Shown here: positions 1-6,236 of the stretch, piece by piece
Layout of the letters: every line of letters begins with the position of its first letter
Numbering within the stretch: the stretch's first letter is position 1
Source of the DNA: Bacteroidales bacterium UBA1192
GTDB taxonomy: Bacteria; Bacteroidota; Bacteroidia; Bacteroidales; Bacteroidaceae
NCBI GenBank assembly: GCA_002310175.1
Contig: DBYG01000055.1
Location: forward strand, 23,324 to 30,324
Reading direction: 5' to 3'
Length of the DNA: 7,001 bases
Notes under the pieces: model-generated
What the model was told of the DNA's origin: nothing
Databases searched by the model: none
Seen by the model: the letters and a program-made list of their open reading frames with translations, nothing else
Made by a program: the position numbers and the translations under genes

Positions 1-42
1 CCCCAGCTTCCGCCTCCTTTTGGCAGGCAATACATAACCGAT

Positions 43-114
43 GGCGCTTTCATCTAACGGTTAGGATACAAGATTCTCAATCTTGGCATACGGGTTCGAT
101 TCCCGTAGGCGCTA
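43..114 (+). tRNA. tRNA-Glu, anticodon CTC
   Basis: A complete 72-nt cloverleaf can be folded by eye. The anticodon stem CAAGA (69-73) pairs with TCTTG (81-85) around the seven-base loop TTCTCAA, which puts anticodon CTC at 76-78, reading the glutamate codon GAG. The T arm ACGGG-TTCGATT-CCCGT spans 90-106, and the D arm has the ATCTAACGGTTAGGAT pattern usual in tRNA-Glu. The acceptor strands GGCGCTT (43-49) and AGGCGCT (107-113) pair with G-U at the first and sixth positions, and A114 is the discriminator. CCA is not encoded (CAC follows), so it must be added after transcription, as is common in Bacteroidetes. It is followed within five bases by a terminator hairpin. No promoter can be judged because only 42 bases precede it. 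Confidence 0.96.
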
Positions 115-118
115 CACG

Positions 119-146
119 AAAAGGTCCGTCTTACGGACCTTTTTTT
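119..146 (+). terminator. Intrinsic terminator after tRNA-Glu, probably bidirectional
   Basis: An 11-bp perfect stem (119-129 with 133-143) encloses the loop CTT, and the plus strand continues in an uninterrupted T run to 146, the classic form of a Rho-independent terminator for the tRNA transcript. The stem is flanked by AAAA on the left, so read on the minus strand it is a hairpin followed by TTTT. It can therefore also stop transcription coming from the convergent gene at 371-3091. Confidence 0.92.
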
Positions 147-250
147 GCATTTTTGTTAAAGTTTATAAACCAGTCAACTTGGTTCAGTCGTAAGACAGTA
201 ATCTGACAACCAAAATCAGCAAATTACAAGCCATACTCATTGAGTAAGCT
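147..250. other. AT-rich spacer between terminator and repeat element
   Basis: No gene is visible here. The last 20 bases (231-250) are the start of the conserved left end of the 3' element described next. They include a small palindrome, TACTC-ATT-GAGTA (234-246), whose counterpart in the second copy is TACTC-AAG-GGGTA (3437-3449). The rest (147-230) shows no repeat, hairpin or promoter that I can support. Confidence 0.5.
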
Positions 251-321
251 TAGAGCGAGCCTAGAGCGAGCCTGAACCGAGCCTGAACCGAGCCTGAACC
301 GAGCCTGAACCGAGCCTGAAC
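251..321. repeat. 11-bp tandem repeat array, copy 1
   Basis: Six full 11-bp units and a five-base remnant lie head to tail: TAGAGCGAGCC twice (251-261, 262-272), TGAACCGAGCC four times (273-283, 284-294, 295-305, 306-316), then TGAAC (317-321). Both unit types share the core CGAGCC. Eleven is not a multiple of three, so the array is not coding in a regular way, but it is close to one helical turn, so each unit presents the same face of the helix. It lies 50 bp downstream (minus-strand sense) of the stop codon of the gene at 371-3091. The flanks are shared with the array at 3448-3502, but the unit sequence is not. Confidence 0.95.
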
Positions 322-370
322 TATGGGTATAGCGGTAAAACTCCGGTTAAATGTATATTGCAGCTTTGTT
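322..370 (-). repeat. Conserved right end of the 3' element, copy 1
   Basis: These 49 bases join the repeat array to the stop codon of the gene at 371-3091. They align without a gap to 3492-3540, with 44 of 49 positions identical; the differences are at 330, 341, 354, 357 and 361. The shared core includes AGCGGTAAAA and TCCGGTTAAATG. Because it lies outside the coding region and has kept its exact length, it is either under selection as a 3'-UTR or terminator-like signal or was copied recently together with the gene end. No canonical intrinsic terminator is visible in it. Confidence 0.85.
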
Positions 371-3091
371 TCAGAAATCCGCATCCAGCACATACGGTGT
401 GCCGGAAGCTGTTATTCCTGCGCCCGTCACGGTGAAGTTGGTGCTGTAGGAGTTGTTGTAGAACTCCACGTGGGCATTACCCTCCTCATCCGTTATCACG
501 TTGGGGTTCCAGTACAGCGTGCGCCGGTAGTCCACATCGCCCTCAATGGGCCCTTCCGGGTACTGCGGGCTGTAGAACTCGGCCCTCTGGGTTGTGAATC
601 CCTGCATGGTTGTTATGCGCTGTCCCAGGTTGCGCTTGGCTTTGTTGCTCAGGATCTGTGCATCCTCCTTCACCTGAACATCTATCAGAAAATACCGGGT
701 ACTTTTTTGGGTGGAAACCCCTCCGTTCATGGCAAGTATTGCCGGCAGTACATTATGTGACCGCAGGAGATTCATATAAAGGGGAACACTTTCCCTTATC
801 TCGGTAAGCGGCGCGGGTGAATCGAAAACAAGTATGCCTGTAAGGTCGCGAGTGTCAATAGTCCATGGTTCCTCGTAATCTCCCTGGTAAAGGAATTCAT
901 TGCCGTTGTGCACATACCAGAAAACAGGAATCCCATCCAGCAGGAATTGTCCGGTCAGGGGCCTCTCCTCGGGAGTCAGCGGGTCATCCTCACCCGGGGT
1001 GAAGTAGCTCCTTCTGTAATATGCATTGTCTTTGCCCTCCTCTGGATTATAGTATCCTGTATAGCCTTTTTTCAACAGGTAACCCAGCACGTCCGGTGGA
1101 TAGTTTCCCAGGTCAAGCTCAGTCTCCACATCCTTTTCCACATCAAGTGCGTGAAAGGTGAAATAGTCAATGTAACGCCTCTTTTCCCGGATTGTCACTT
1201 CCGGCAGGACGAGTCCGTCCCGGGTTATGACAGTTTCGGAAAGATGTGCCGGTTCTCTGATGTCCTCTATCATTTCCTTTCCCGCATCATGTTCAGCATC
1301 AATCCATGTCTCAGCCTGCTGAATCCTTCTCGGGTCAGGAACCAGAGCCCTCTCAAGCTTTATTCTCGCCTTGGGTTCGGGGTTATATATTCCGGGTGAT
1401 TCCTCCCTTTCCACGAGCATACGAAGGTCAGCCGGCCCGTAGTAGTCCTTCAGGTTAAAGCCGAAATAACCTATATCCTCGGTGGTGTATCTTGCCCATT
1501 CCACCTTGTCGCTTCCGTGCGGTTGTATGGTAACGAACACGTTAACACCAGACTTGAGCATCTCCCTCTTTTTCCTTCGGTTGGACAGTATCCATCCGTT
1601 CACACTGAGGCTGTCCTCCAGGCGTCGTTGTTCGTAGTAGTCACTGGCTCCGGACATGATATTCCAGTCATAGCGGCTGTAAGTACTCCAGCCCTGTACC
1701 ATCATCAGCAGGTCGAGGGCTTTCAGGTGTTCCTCGTCATCGGACTGGAAATAGAACTCGGGATTGCTAATGCATCCCTTCAGGTCCGATGACAGCAGGA
1801 AATCAGTCAGGATGTTTCCGCTGAATGCAGTACCGTAATCAACGGCATCGCGTACAGACAAGCAGAATCGGTCTTTGAACGGTGAGCCGTCGCGCCCGTC
1901 AGTGAGCTTCAGGTCCATAGCGATTTTCTGATAGGAGCCATACCTGTCCTTGTCGGTCTTGACGCTGATCTGAGGAGGATTGAAATCAGCCACACTGTGG
2001 AAGACTGTCCTCGTGGCCAGGATATAGCCTTCAGGATTGAAGAGTGTCATGTTGCACACTCCGAGAGGCCAGTTCCCGGTGTCCATCTCAACATTCACCT
2101 CCTGGCTTTCATTAAGGTGTATGAGAGAGTAATGGAACACTTCACCCCTGCATGTAACGGTGAGCCCCGCCAGTTTGTCGGTCGCCCCGTTGCCTCTTCG
2201 TATCTTGGCTGTCAGGCTGCTGAAGTCAGGTTGGGTGACGAAAATCGTATAACCGGAGTTTTCGCTGCCCGGCAATGACACCTTTACCGTCCGGTCATCA
2301 CAAATGAATGTTGCCCTCGGGGCCAATCCGGAAGGTTTAAATACAAATTCCCCCATGCCGTCATGCAGCGTTTCTGCCGTAACGGTCTTTCCTCCGGACT
2401 GGAAGGTGAGTGTTCCGTCTATTCCCTGGCCGTTCCTGTCTGTAGCCTTGAATGCCACCCTGCATTCCATATCGCGGACCAGATGTCCCCCTTCGGGATA
2501 GAAACTGATGTCTATGTCACCGGTCTTGGGAGGTGATGGCCTCTCGCCTGCAGTCCACTCTCCGGCTGTCAGTATTCGGTTTGTGTAATCTCCGTCAGTG
2601 CCGGGTTTCTGATATACCGGGAACACCCTTGAAAATACGGCATCCTGGCTGAAGTTCATCATGAACTGTGTGTATGCCCTTATCTCGTAGAAACCGCTCG
2701 GATAGGGTTGTATCCCACGGAGCTGTCTTGCCTGTTCCGTCGATGCGTCCATCAGGGTGAAACTTCCGTCCGCCTGTCCGGCACTTACCTTGAGTTTGAG
2801 GCGTTGAAGCATCAATCCGTTCGGTGATAGCAAATCGACATAAAGAACTGTGCTGGCCGATCTCTGAAGAGTGGATGCGTTCACCACGAACGCCTTGAAC
2901 CAGATGGTCTCGCCCGAGAAATAGGCCGTGTTGTCAAAATGAAGATATACTTTTTCCTGTGGAAAAATCTGGTTGAACTGGTGTATGTTTCCTGCAAAAG
3001 TGATTAGCTGCTGCTGTGGTTCAATGCGTTCAGCCCAAACGGATGTCTGGATGAATAATGACAGAATCAGTATTATAGGAAACGATTTCAT
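371..3091 (-). CDS. Large secreted MG2/plug-like envelope protein (paralogue 1)
   Basis: The 906-residue product begins with a signal peptide (about 1-20, hydrophobic IILILSLFI, cleavage likely after SVWA; no lipobox cysteine). Residues 43-140 resemble the macroglobulin MG2 fold, with the motif YFSGETIWFKAFVV at 57-70. Residues 195-230 carry FYPEGG (197-202) and AFKATDRNG, a second MG-like unit. A third lies at about 374-470 and ends in LLMMVQGW (461-468), a hallmark of this Bacteroidetes family. Residues 490-562 look like a carboxypeptidase-regulatory beta-sandwich. LPEVTI (629-634) opens a degenerate TonB-plug-like segment that includes LLDGIPVFWYVHN (717-729) and TGILVFDSPA (751-760). The C-terminal domain (about 835-906) is nearly identical to that of the neighbour at 6237-7001. 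No beta-barrel follows the plug, so TonB-dependent transport is unlikely; a secreted or surface role is inferred. The substrate is unknown. The chosen ATG is the one that gives the signal peptide. It probably has its own promoter in the spacer before it. Confidence 0.93.
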   Translation of the reverse strand: MKSFPIILILSLFIQTSVWAERIEPQQQLITFAGNIHQFNQIFPQEKVYLHFDNTAYFSGETIWFKAFVVNASTLQRSASTVLYVDLLSPNGLMLQRLKLKVSAGQADGSFTLMDASTEQARQLRGIQPYPSGFYEIRAYTQFMMNFSQDAVFSRVFPVYQKPGTDGDYTNRILTAGEWTAGERPSPPKTGDIDISFYPEGGHLVRDMECRVAFKATDRNGQGIDGTLTFQSGGKTVTAETLHDGMGEFVFKPSGLAPRATFICDDRTVKVSLPGSENSGYTIFVTQPDFSSLTAKIRRGNGATDKLAGLTVTCRGEVFHYSLIHLNESQEVNVEMDTGNWPLGVCNMTLFNPEGYILATRTVFHSVADFNPPQISVKTDKDRYGSYQKIAMDLKLTDGRDGSPFKDRFCLSVRDAVDYGTAFSGNILTDFLLSSDLKGCISNPEFYFQSDDEEHLKALDLLMMVQGWSTYSRYDWNIMSGASDYYEQRRLEDSLSVNGWILSNRRKKREMLKSGVNVFVTIQPHGSDKVEWARYTTEDIGYFGFNLKDYYGPADLRMLVEREESPGIYNPEPKARIKLERALVPDPRRIQQAETWIDAEHDAGKEMIEDIREPAHLSETVITRDGLVLPEVTIREKRRYIDYFTFHALDVEKDVETELDLGNYPPDVLGYLLKKGYTGYYNPEEGKDNAYYRRSYFTPGEDDPLTPEERPLTGQFLLDGIPVFWYVHNGNEFLYQGDYEEPWTIDTRDLTGILVFDSPAPLTEIRESVPLYMNLLRSHNVLPAILAMNGGVSTQKSTRYFLIDVQVKEDAQILSNKAKRNLGQRITTMQGFTTQRAEFYSPQYPEGPIEGDVDYRRTLYWNPNVITDEEGNAHVEFYNNSYSTNFTVTGAGITASGTPYVLDADF

Positions 3092-3107
3092 ATATGTTTG
3101 TTATGTG

Positions 3108-3124
3108 CAAAAATAACAAAACTA
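3108..3124 (-). promoter_or_regulatory. Candidate promoter -7 boxes for paralogue 1
   Basis: Read on the minus strand, two overlapping-region matches to the Bacteroidetes -7 consensus TAnnTTTG occur just before the start codon at 3091: TAGTTTTG (3124-3117) and TATTTTTG (3115-3108). The first would give a leader of about 20 bases, the second about 10. Neither has a clear TTTG -33 box at the usual spacing of 19 to 21 bases, so the call rests on the -7 motif and on the position at the edge of an AT-rich spacer. No Shine-Dalgarno sequence is present before the ATG, as is normal in this phylum. Confidence 0.4.
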
Positions 3125-3144
3125 TTCATTAAAGTAGTGAATAG
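3122..3144. promoter_or_regulatory. Inverted repeat overlapping the promoter, possible operator
   Basis: CTATTCA (3122-3128) and TGAATAG (3138-3144) form a perfect 7-bp inverted repeat separated by nine bases. The left arm overlaps the better-placed -7 candidate (3117-3124), and the centre-to-centre spacing of 16 bases suits a dimeric DNA-binding protein. In AT-rich DNA such a repeat can arise by chance, so this is only a candidate operator. Confidence 0.3.
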
Positions 3145-3374
3145 AACTTGGGGGTGCAATTATTTGCATTTTTCAAATCCTTCTGTCATACATCCTTGCC
3201 ATCTGTCATCAATAATTAGTTCAGATAGATTGCACTTCATACCAGGTCTACAAATCTCCATCTTTTAATCCAAGAATATCAATGTCTTCAAATACATTAT
3301 AACAAGAATGAAATGTTGTTGCAATAATCAGTAATACAGCATATTAACAGCTAAATAAAACAGATTCTTAGTAG

Positions 3375-3398
3375 AAAGGCAGCCTTTACGCTGCCTCC
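3375..3398 (-). terminator. Possible terminator hairpin downstream of paralogue 2
   Basis: GGCAGC (3378-3383) and GCTGCC (3390-3395) form a six-base stem around a six-base loop. Read as minus-strand RNA it extends by one A-U and two G-U pairs and ends in UUU followed by CUAC. It lies about 145 bases after the stop codon of the gene at 3541-6216 and before the promoter of the next gene, a sensible place for a terminator. The U tract is short and partly inside the stem, so it would be weak. Confidence 0.35.
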
Positions 3399-3433
3399 AC
3401 TCTGCTTCCAGGCTGCTTTCACTCTCGCTCTAT

Positions 3434-3457
3434 CCATACTCAAGGGGTATGCTTAGA
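3434..3457. repeat. Conserved left end of the 3' element, copy 2 (copy 1 at 231-254)
   Basis: The 24 bases here and at 231-254 share CCATACTCA at one end and GCTTAGA at the other, with 20 of 24 positions identical and no gap. Both contain a small palindrome-like centre (TACTC near GGGTA or GAGTA). In each copy this block directly precedes the 11-bp array, so it marks the far boundary of the element downstream of the gene. Further left the two copies show no alignment that I can see. Confidence 0.75.
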
Positions 3458-3502
3458 CTATGGCTACCCTATGGCTACCCTATGGGTAGAGTATGGGTAG
3501 AG
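3448..3502. repeat. 11-bp tandem repeat array, copy 2
   Basis: Five 11-bp units lie in register: a divergent TATGCTTAGAC (3448-3458), TATGGCTACCC twice (3459-3469, 3470-3480) and TATGGGTAGAG twice (3481-3491, 3492-3502). The last unit runs into the conserved AGCGGTAAAA block. The change of unit type in the middle creates a symmetric structure: CTACCC-TAT-GGGTAG (3475-3489) is a perfect inverted repeat, and an outer CTACCC (3464-3469) matches GGGTAG (3495-3500). The whole of 3464-3500 could fold into a two-step hairpin with a five-by-five internal loop. No T run follows on either strand, so it is not a standard intrinsic terminator. Confidence 0.9.
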
Positions 3503-3540
3503 CGGTAAAAATCCGGTTAAATGCATCTTGTAGCTTTGTT
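3492..3540 (-). repeat. Conserved right end of the 3' element, copy 2
   Basis: This block is the ungapped counterpart of 322-370 (44 of 49 bases identical) and connects the last 11-bp unit to the stop codon of the gene at 3541-6216. The first 11 bases are themselves a repeat unit (TATGGGTAGAG), matching TATGGGTATAG at 322-332. In copy 1 this unit stands alone after a different repeat type, which suggests that it is the anchored terminal unit of the array. Confidence 0.85.
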
Positions 3541-6216
3541 TCAGAAACCCGCATCCAGCACATACGGTGTGCCGGAAGCCGTTATGCCCGCGCCGGTCAC
3601 GGTGAAGTTGGTGCTGTAGGAGTTGTTGTAGAACTCCACCTTGGCGCTACCCAAGGAGTCCGTTATCACGTTGGGGTTCCAGTATAGGGTGCGGCGGTAG
3701 TCCTTGCGTCCCTCTATCGGACCGTCGGGATACTGCGGGCTGTAGAACTGGACCGGATAGTCAAATCCGCGAAGGGTGGTTATCCGCTGTCCGCGATTCC
3801 TTTTCTCTCCCTCACTCTTAATCTTGTAGTCATCCTTCATTTTGATGTCAATCAATATGAACCGCTTGCTCGTAGTGTTCCCTCTCATCATTTTCAGCGT
3901 ACTGTTAGCAAGATGTGAGGTTATATAATCCATATATAGAGGAACCGTTTGTGATATTTCATACAGACTGGCAGGATCATCAAAAACCAGGATGCTCTCA
4001 ATATCGTCCGTATTTAATGCCAGAGGATCATCATTATTCATCAGGTATATCCTCTCGGAATTGTGGATATACCAGAAGACAGGGTTATCGTCAAGATAAT
4101 TCTTGCTGTTGAAAGCATATTCCTCCATTCCGAACTCTTCTACATTGTCCGTTACAAGGTCTATACTGTCTCTTCTTGAAGTTTGGTCAGTCTCCCTTTT
4201 CGAAAAACTATAACCCTTATCCAATAAATAACCTAAAACATCGGTAGTCCATTCTCCAAAATCAATGACCCTTTCCACGTCCTTCTCTACATCGTAGGCA
4301 TTAAAAGTAAAATAGTCAATGTATTTACGGGGAGCCACAATATCCACTTCCGGAAGACTGATGGCATCAGTGGATAGATGGACTATATTCTCTTTGTCCT
4401 GATTTTCATGATATGTTTTTTCAGAATCGTTTCTTTTTCTGAAAGTTTGTTCCCTTTTCTCATATTTCCTGGGTGCAGGTTGCATTGCTCGTTCCAGTAT
4501 TATGTTGGCACCGGTGTTCTTCGCGAAGTTGTTTTTCCTTTCCAATAACATGACCAGATCAGCCTTATCATAAAAATCCGTGATATTGAATCCGAAATAT
4601 CCGCCATTATCTGTGGTCTGTTGAGCATATTGGACCTGTAATGTGTTGTCAGTCGGAGCAACGGTGATATATGTCTTCACACCATCAAGTTTAATCTTGT
4701 TGCTGACAATTGATGTTACCCATCCGTTAACACTCAGGCTGTCTTCCATACGGTGCCGTTCTTCAAAAAACTGCTGCCCGCTCATGACTTCCATGTCATA
4801 TCGCTGCCATCCCTGAACCATCATCAAAAGGTCCATGGCCATTCTGTGCTGCTCGTCATAGGACTCGAAATAGTATTGCGGGTTGCTGATAAAACCTTTC
4901 AGGTCCGATGACAGCAATAACGATGTGGCAAGGTTGTCCTGATAGGCAGTCTCTATATTTTGTGCATCCCTCACCGAAAGGCAGAACCTGTCACGAAAAG
5001 GTTGCCCTTGTCCGTTCCTGAGCGTAAGTGACAAAGACACTTGTTCATACGGCCCATAGCTTTCCTTGTCTGTCTTAAAACTGATCTGTGGGGACCTGAA
5101 ATCTTTCCTGTTATGAAAAAAGTGTCTTGTACCCAATATTTTTGACCCATCGGAAATAGTGAGCTGGCACACTCCGATGGGTAAATTGCTTATCGGTATA
5201 TCCACATGGGTAGAGTTGGAATCGGGAATACTGTACATAGAAGAGAAATAAACAGGTTGTCCGCAACAGGTTATGGTGAAATCAATTTTGTTCTGGTCGT
5301 AGAACAGTTTGTTGACGGTCACTGACAGAACAGAATCATTATTGTCAACAATCAGTGAACAGCCTTCTTCTTCAGGGTAGGGAAGAGTAACCTTGTACTC
5401 CTTCCCTTTGTGTATGAACAATCCTTTCATTACCCTTGTATCCGTAGGTAAGGTGAAGCGTCCCATTCCTTCATGGATGGTAGGTGCTTCTATGTCACCG
5501 TTGTATCTATTGGGAGTCTTTATCAGCAACACGCCGTCAAGTGGTACACCGTTTTCGTCAGTTGCCTTGTATGCGATACGCGCCGGCCTGTCATACAGTA
5601 TTTTTCCTCCTTCGGGGAAGAACGAGACATTCACCTCTCTGAGCTTGCCGGCCTCCGGGCGCATGGTTTTTCTCTCTTTTTTGAAAGCCTGTATTACGGG
5701 GTTGTCATAATAACCGGGAACATCGGGTTGCTTAAAGACTGGCAGCACTCTTGAGAACACGATGCTCTCATCGAAGTTCAGCATATACTGAGTGTATGCC
5801 CGTATTTCATAGTATCCGCTGGGATAGGGCTGGATTCCCCGCAGTTCACGGGCCTGTGTTGTTGATTGTTCAAGCAGGCTGAAACAGCCGTCGGCCTGAC
5901 CAGCCACTATCTTGAGTTTCTGTTGTTCCAGCAGTACCCCGGTGGGTGAAAGCAGATCCACATACAGGACTGTACTCTTGGAACGCATAAATGTTGTGGC
6001 ATTAACCACAAACGCTTTGAACCATATCGTCTCTCCTTGGAAATAACTTGTGTTGTCGAACTGTAGGAACACTTTCTCTTGAGGGAAGGAACGGTTGAAG
6101 GCCTGAACCATACCGGCAATGTTTGTCGGCTCCGCATTCATCCTTGCGGTTTGACCGTTTGTCATTGCGCTGAAAAGAAACAGCAACACCGTCAAAGTAT
6201 AAAAACATTTACTCAT
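3541..6216 (-). CDS. Large secreted MG2/plug-like envelope protein (paralogue 2)
   Basis: The 891-residue product has the same plan as its neighbour at 371-3091. A signal peptide covers about 1-23 (LTVLLFLFSA core; the cleavage site is less clear, near NGQTA; the only early cysteine, residue 4, precedes the core, so no lipobox). MG2-like YFQGETIWFKAFVV is at 58-71, FFPEGG at 199-204, and LLMMVQGW at 463-470. A carboxypeptidase-regulatory-like sandwich spans about 490-558. A charged linker at about 583-610 is rich in K, R, E, D and N. LPEVDI (621-626) opens the plug-like segment, which has lost the usual LDG before PVFWYIHN (712-719) but keeps DDIESILVFDDPA (737-749). The C-terminal domain (about 823-891) ends in Phe. 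The middle of the gene is richer in A and T than its neighbours and is more diverged in sequence. It starts 20 bp after the stop of the upstream paralogue, so the two are probably co-transcribed. Substrate and partners are unknown. Confidence 0.93.
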   Translation of the reverse strand: MSKCFYTLTVLLFLFSAMTNGQTARMNAEPTNIAGMVQAFNRSFPQEKVFLQFDNTSYFQGETIWFKAFVVNATTFMRSKSTVLYVDLLSPTGVLLEQQKLKIVAGQADGCFSLLEQSTTQARELRGIQPYPSGYYEIRAYTQYMLNFDESIVFSRVLPVFKQPDVPGYYDNPVIQAFKKERKTMRPEAGKLREVNVSFFPEGGKILYDRPARIAYKATDENGVPLDGVLLIKTPNRYNGDIEAPTIHEGMGRFTLPTDTRVMKGLFIHKGKEYKVTLPYPEEEGCSLIVDNNDSVLSVTVNKLFYDQNKIDFTITCCGQPVYFSSMYSIPDSNSTHVDIPISNLPIGVCQLTISDGSKILGTRHFFHNRKDFRSPQISFKTDKESYGPYEQVSLSLTLRNGQGQPFRDRFCLSVRDAQNIETAYQDNLATSLLLSSDLKGFISNPQYYFESYDEQHRMAMDLLMMVQGWQRYDMEVMSGQQFFEERHRMEDSLSVNGWVTSIVSNKIKLDGVKTYITVAPTDNTLQVQYAQQTTDNGGYFGFNITDFYDKADLVMLLERKNNFAKNTGANIILERAMQPAPRKYEKREQTFRKRNDSEKTYHENQDKENIVHLSTDAISLPEVDIVAPRKYIDYFTFNAYDVEKDVERVIDFGEWTTDVLGYLLDKGYSFSKRETDQTSRRDSIDLVTDNVEEFGMEEYAFNSKNYLDDNPVFWYIHNSERIYLMNNDDPLALNTDDIESILVFDDPASLYEISQTVPLYMDYITSHLANSTLKMMRGNTTSKRFILIDIKMKDDYKIKSEGEKRNRGQRITTLRGFDYPVQFYSPQYPDGPIEGRKDYRRTLYWNPNVITDSLGSAKVEFYNNSYSTNFTVTGAGITASGTPYVLDAGF

Positions 6217-6236
6217 GGATATGGTTGTGTATAGTT

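Larger units (their letters stand above)
3092..3433. other. AT-rich intergenic spacer between paralogues 2 and 1
   Basis: This stretch separates two paralogues and is visibly richer in A and T than the genes. It holds the candidate promoter and inverted repeat near 3108-3144 and a hairpin at 3375-3398. A short inverted repeat TGCAA-TTAT-TTGCA lies at 3155-3168, and the larger pair GTGCAAT (3154-3160) and ATTGCAC (3229-3235) may be chance. From about 3170 to 3370 I see no coding region, RNA gene or repeat that I can support. The remaining part, 3434-3540, is the second copy of the 3' element. Confidence 0.6.

Noticed and set aside
1..42. End of a preceding gene or RNA
   Set aside because: The 42 bases upstream of the tRNA show no recognisable tRNA 3' half, coding end or promoter, and are too short to judge.
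91..114. Integration site (att) at the 3' end of tRNA-Glu, with the paralogue cluster as an island
   Set aside because: No second copy of the tRNA 3' end, integrase or other mobility gene is visible in the window.
251..321. CRISPR array
   Set aside because: Units are 11 bp and directly adjacent, with no spacers and no cas genes. It is a tandem repeat.
323..760. Plus-strand open reading frame of 145 codons overlapping the 3' end of paralogue 1
   Set aside because: It lies antisense to a well-supported gene, and its counterparts at 3493-3687 and 6336-6575 exist only because the sense genes are homologous there. The composition is that of a shadow frame.
908..2501. Several plus-strand open frames opposite paralogue 1, and similar ones opposite paralogue 2 (3915-4112, 5393-5754)
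   Set aside because: All are antisense to the long minus-strand genes, without recognisable domains or start signals.
5907..6208. Two minus-strand open frames (5907-6137 and 6002-6208) inside paralogue 2
   Set aside because: They are out-of-frame shadows inside the region coding for the signal peptide and MG2-like domain, which is clearly conserved in the main frame.
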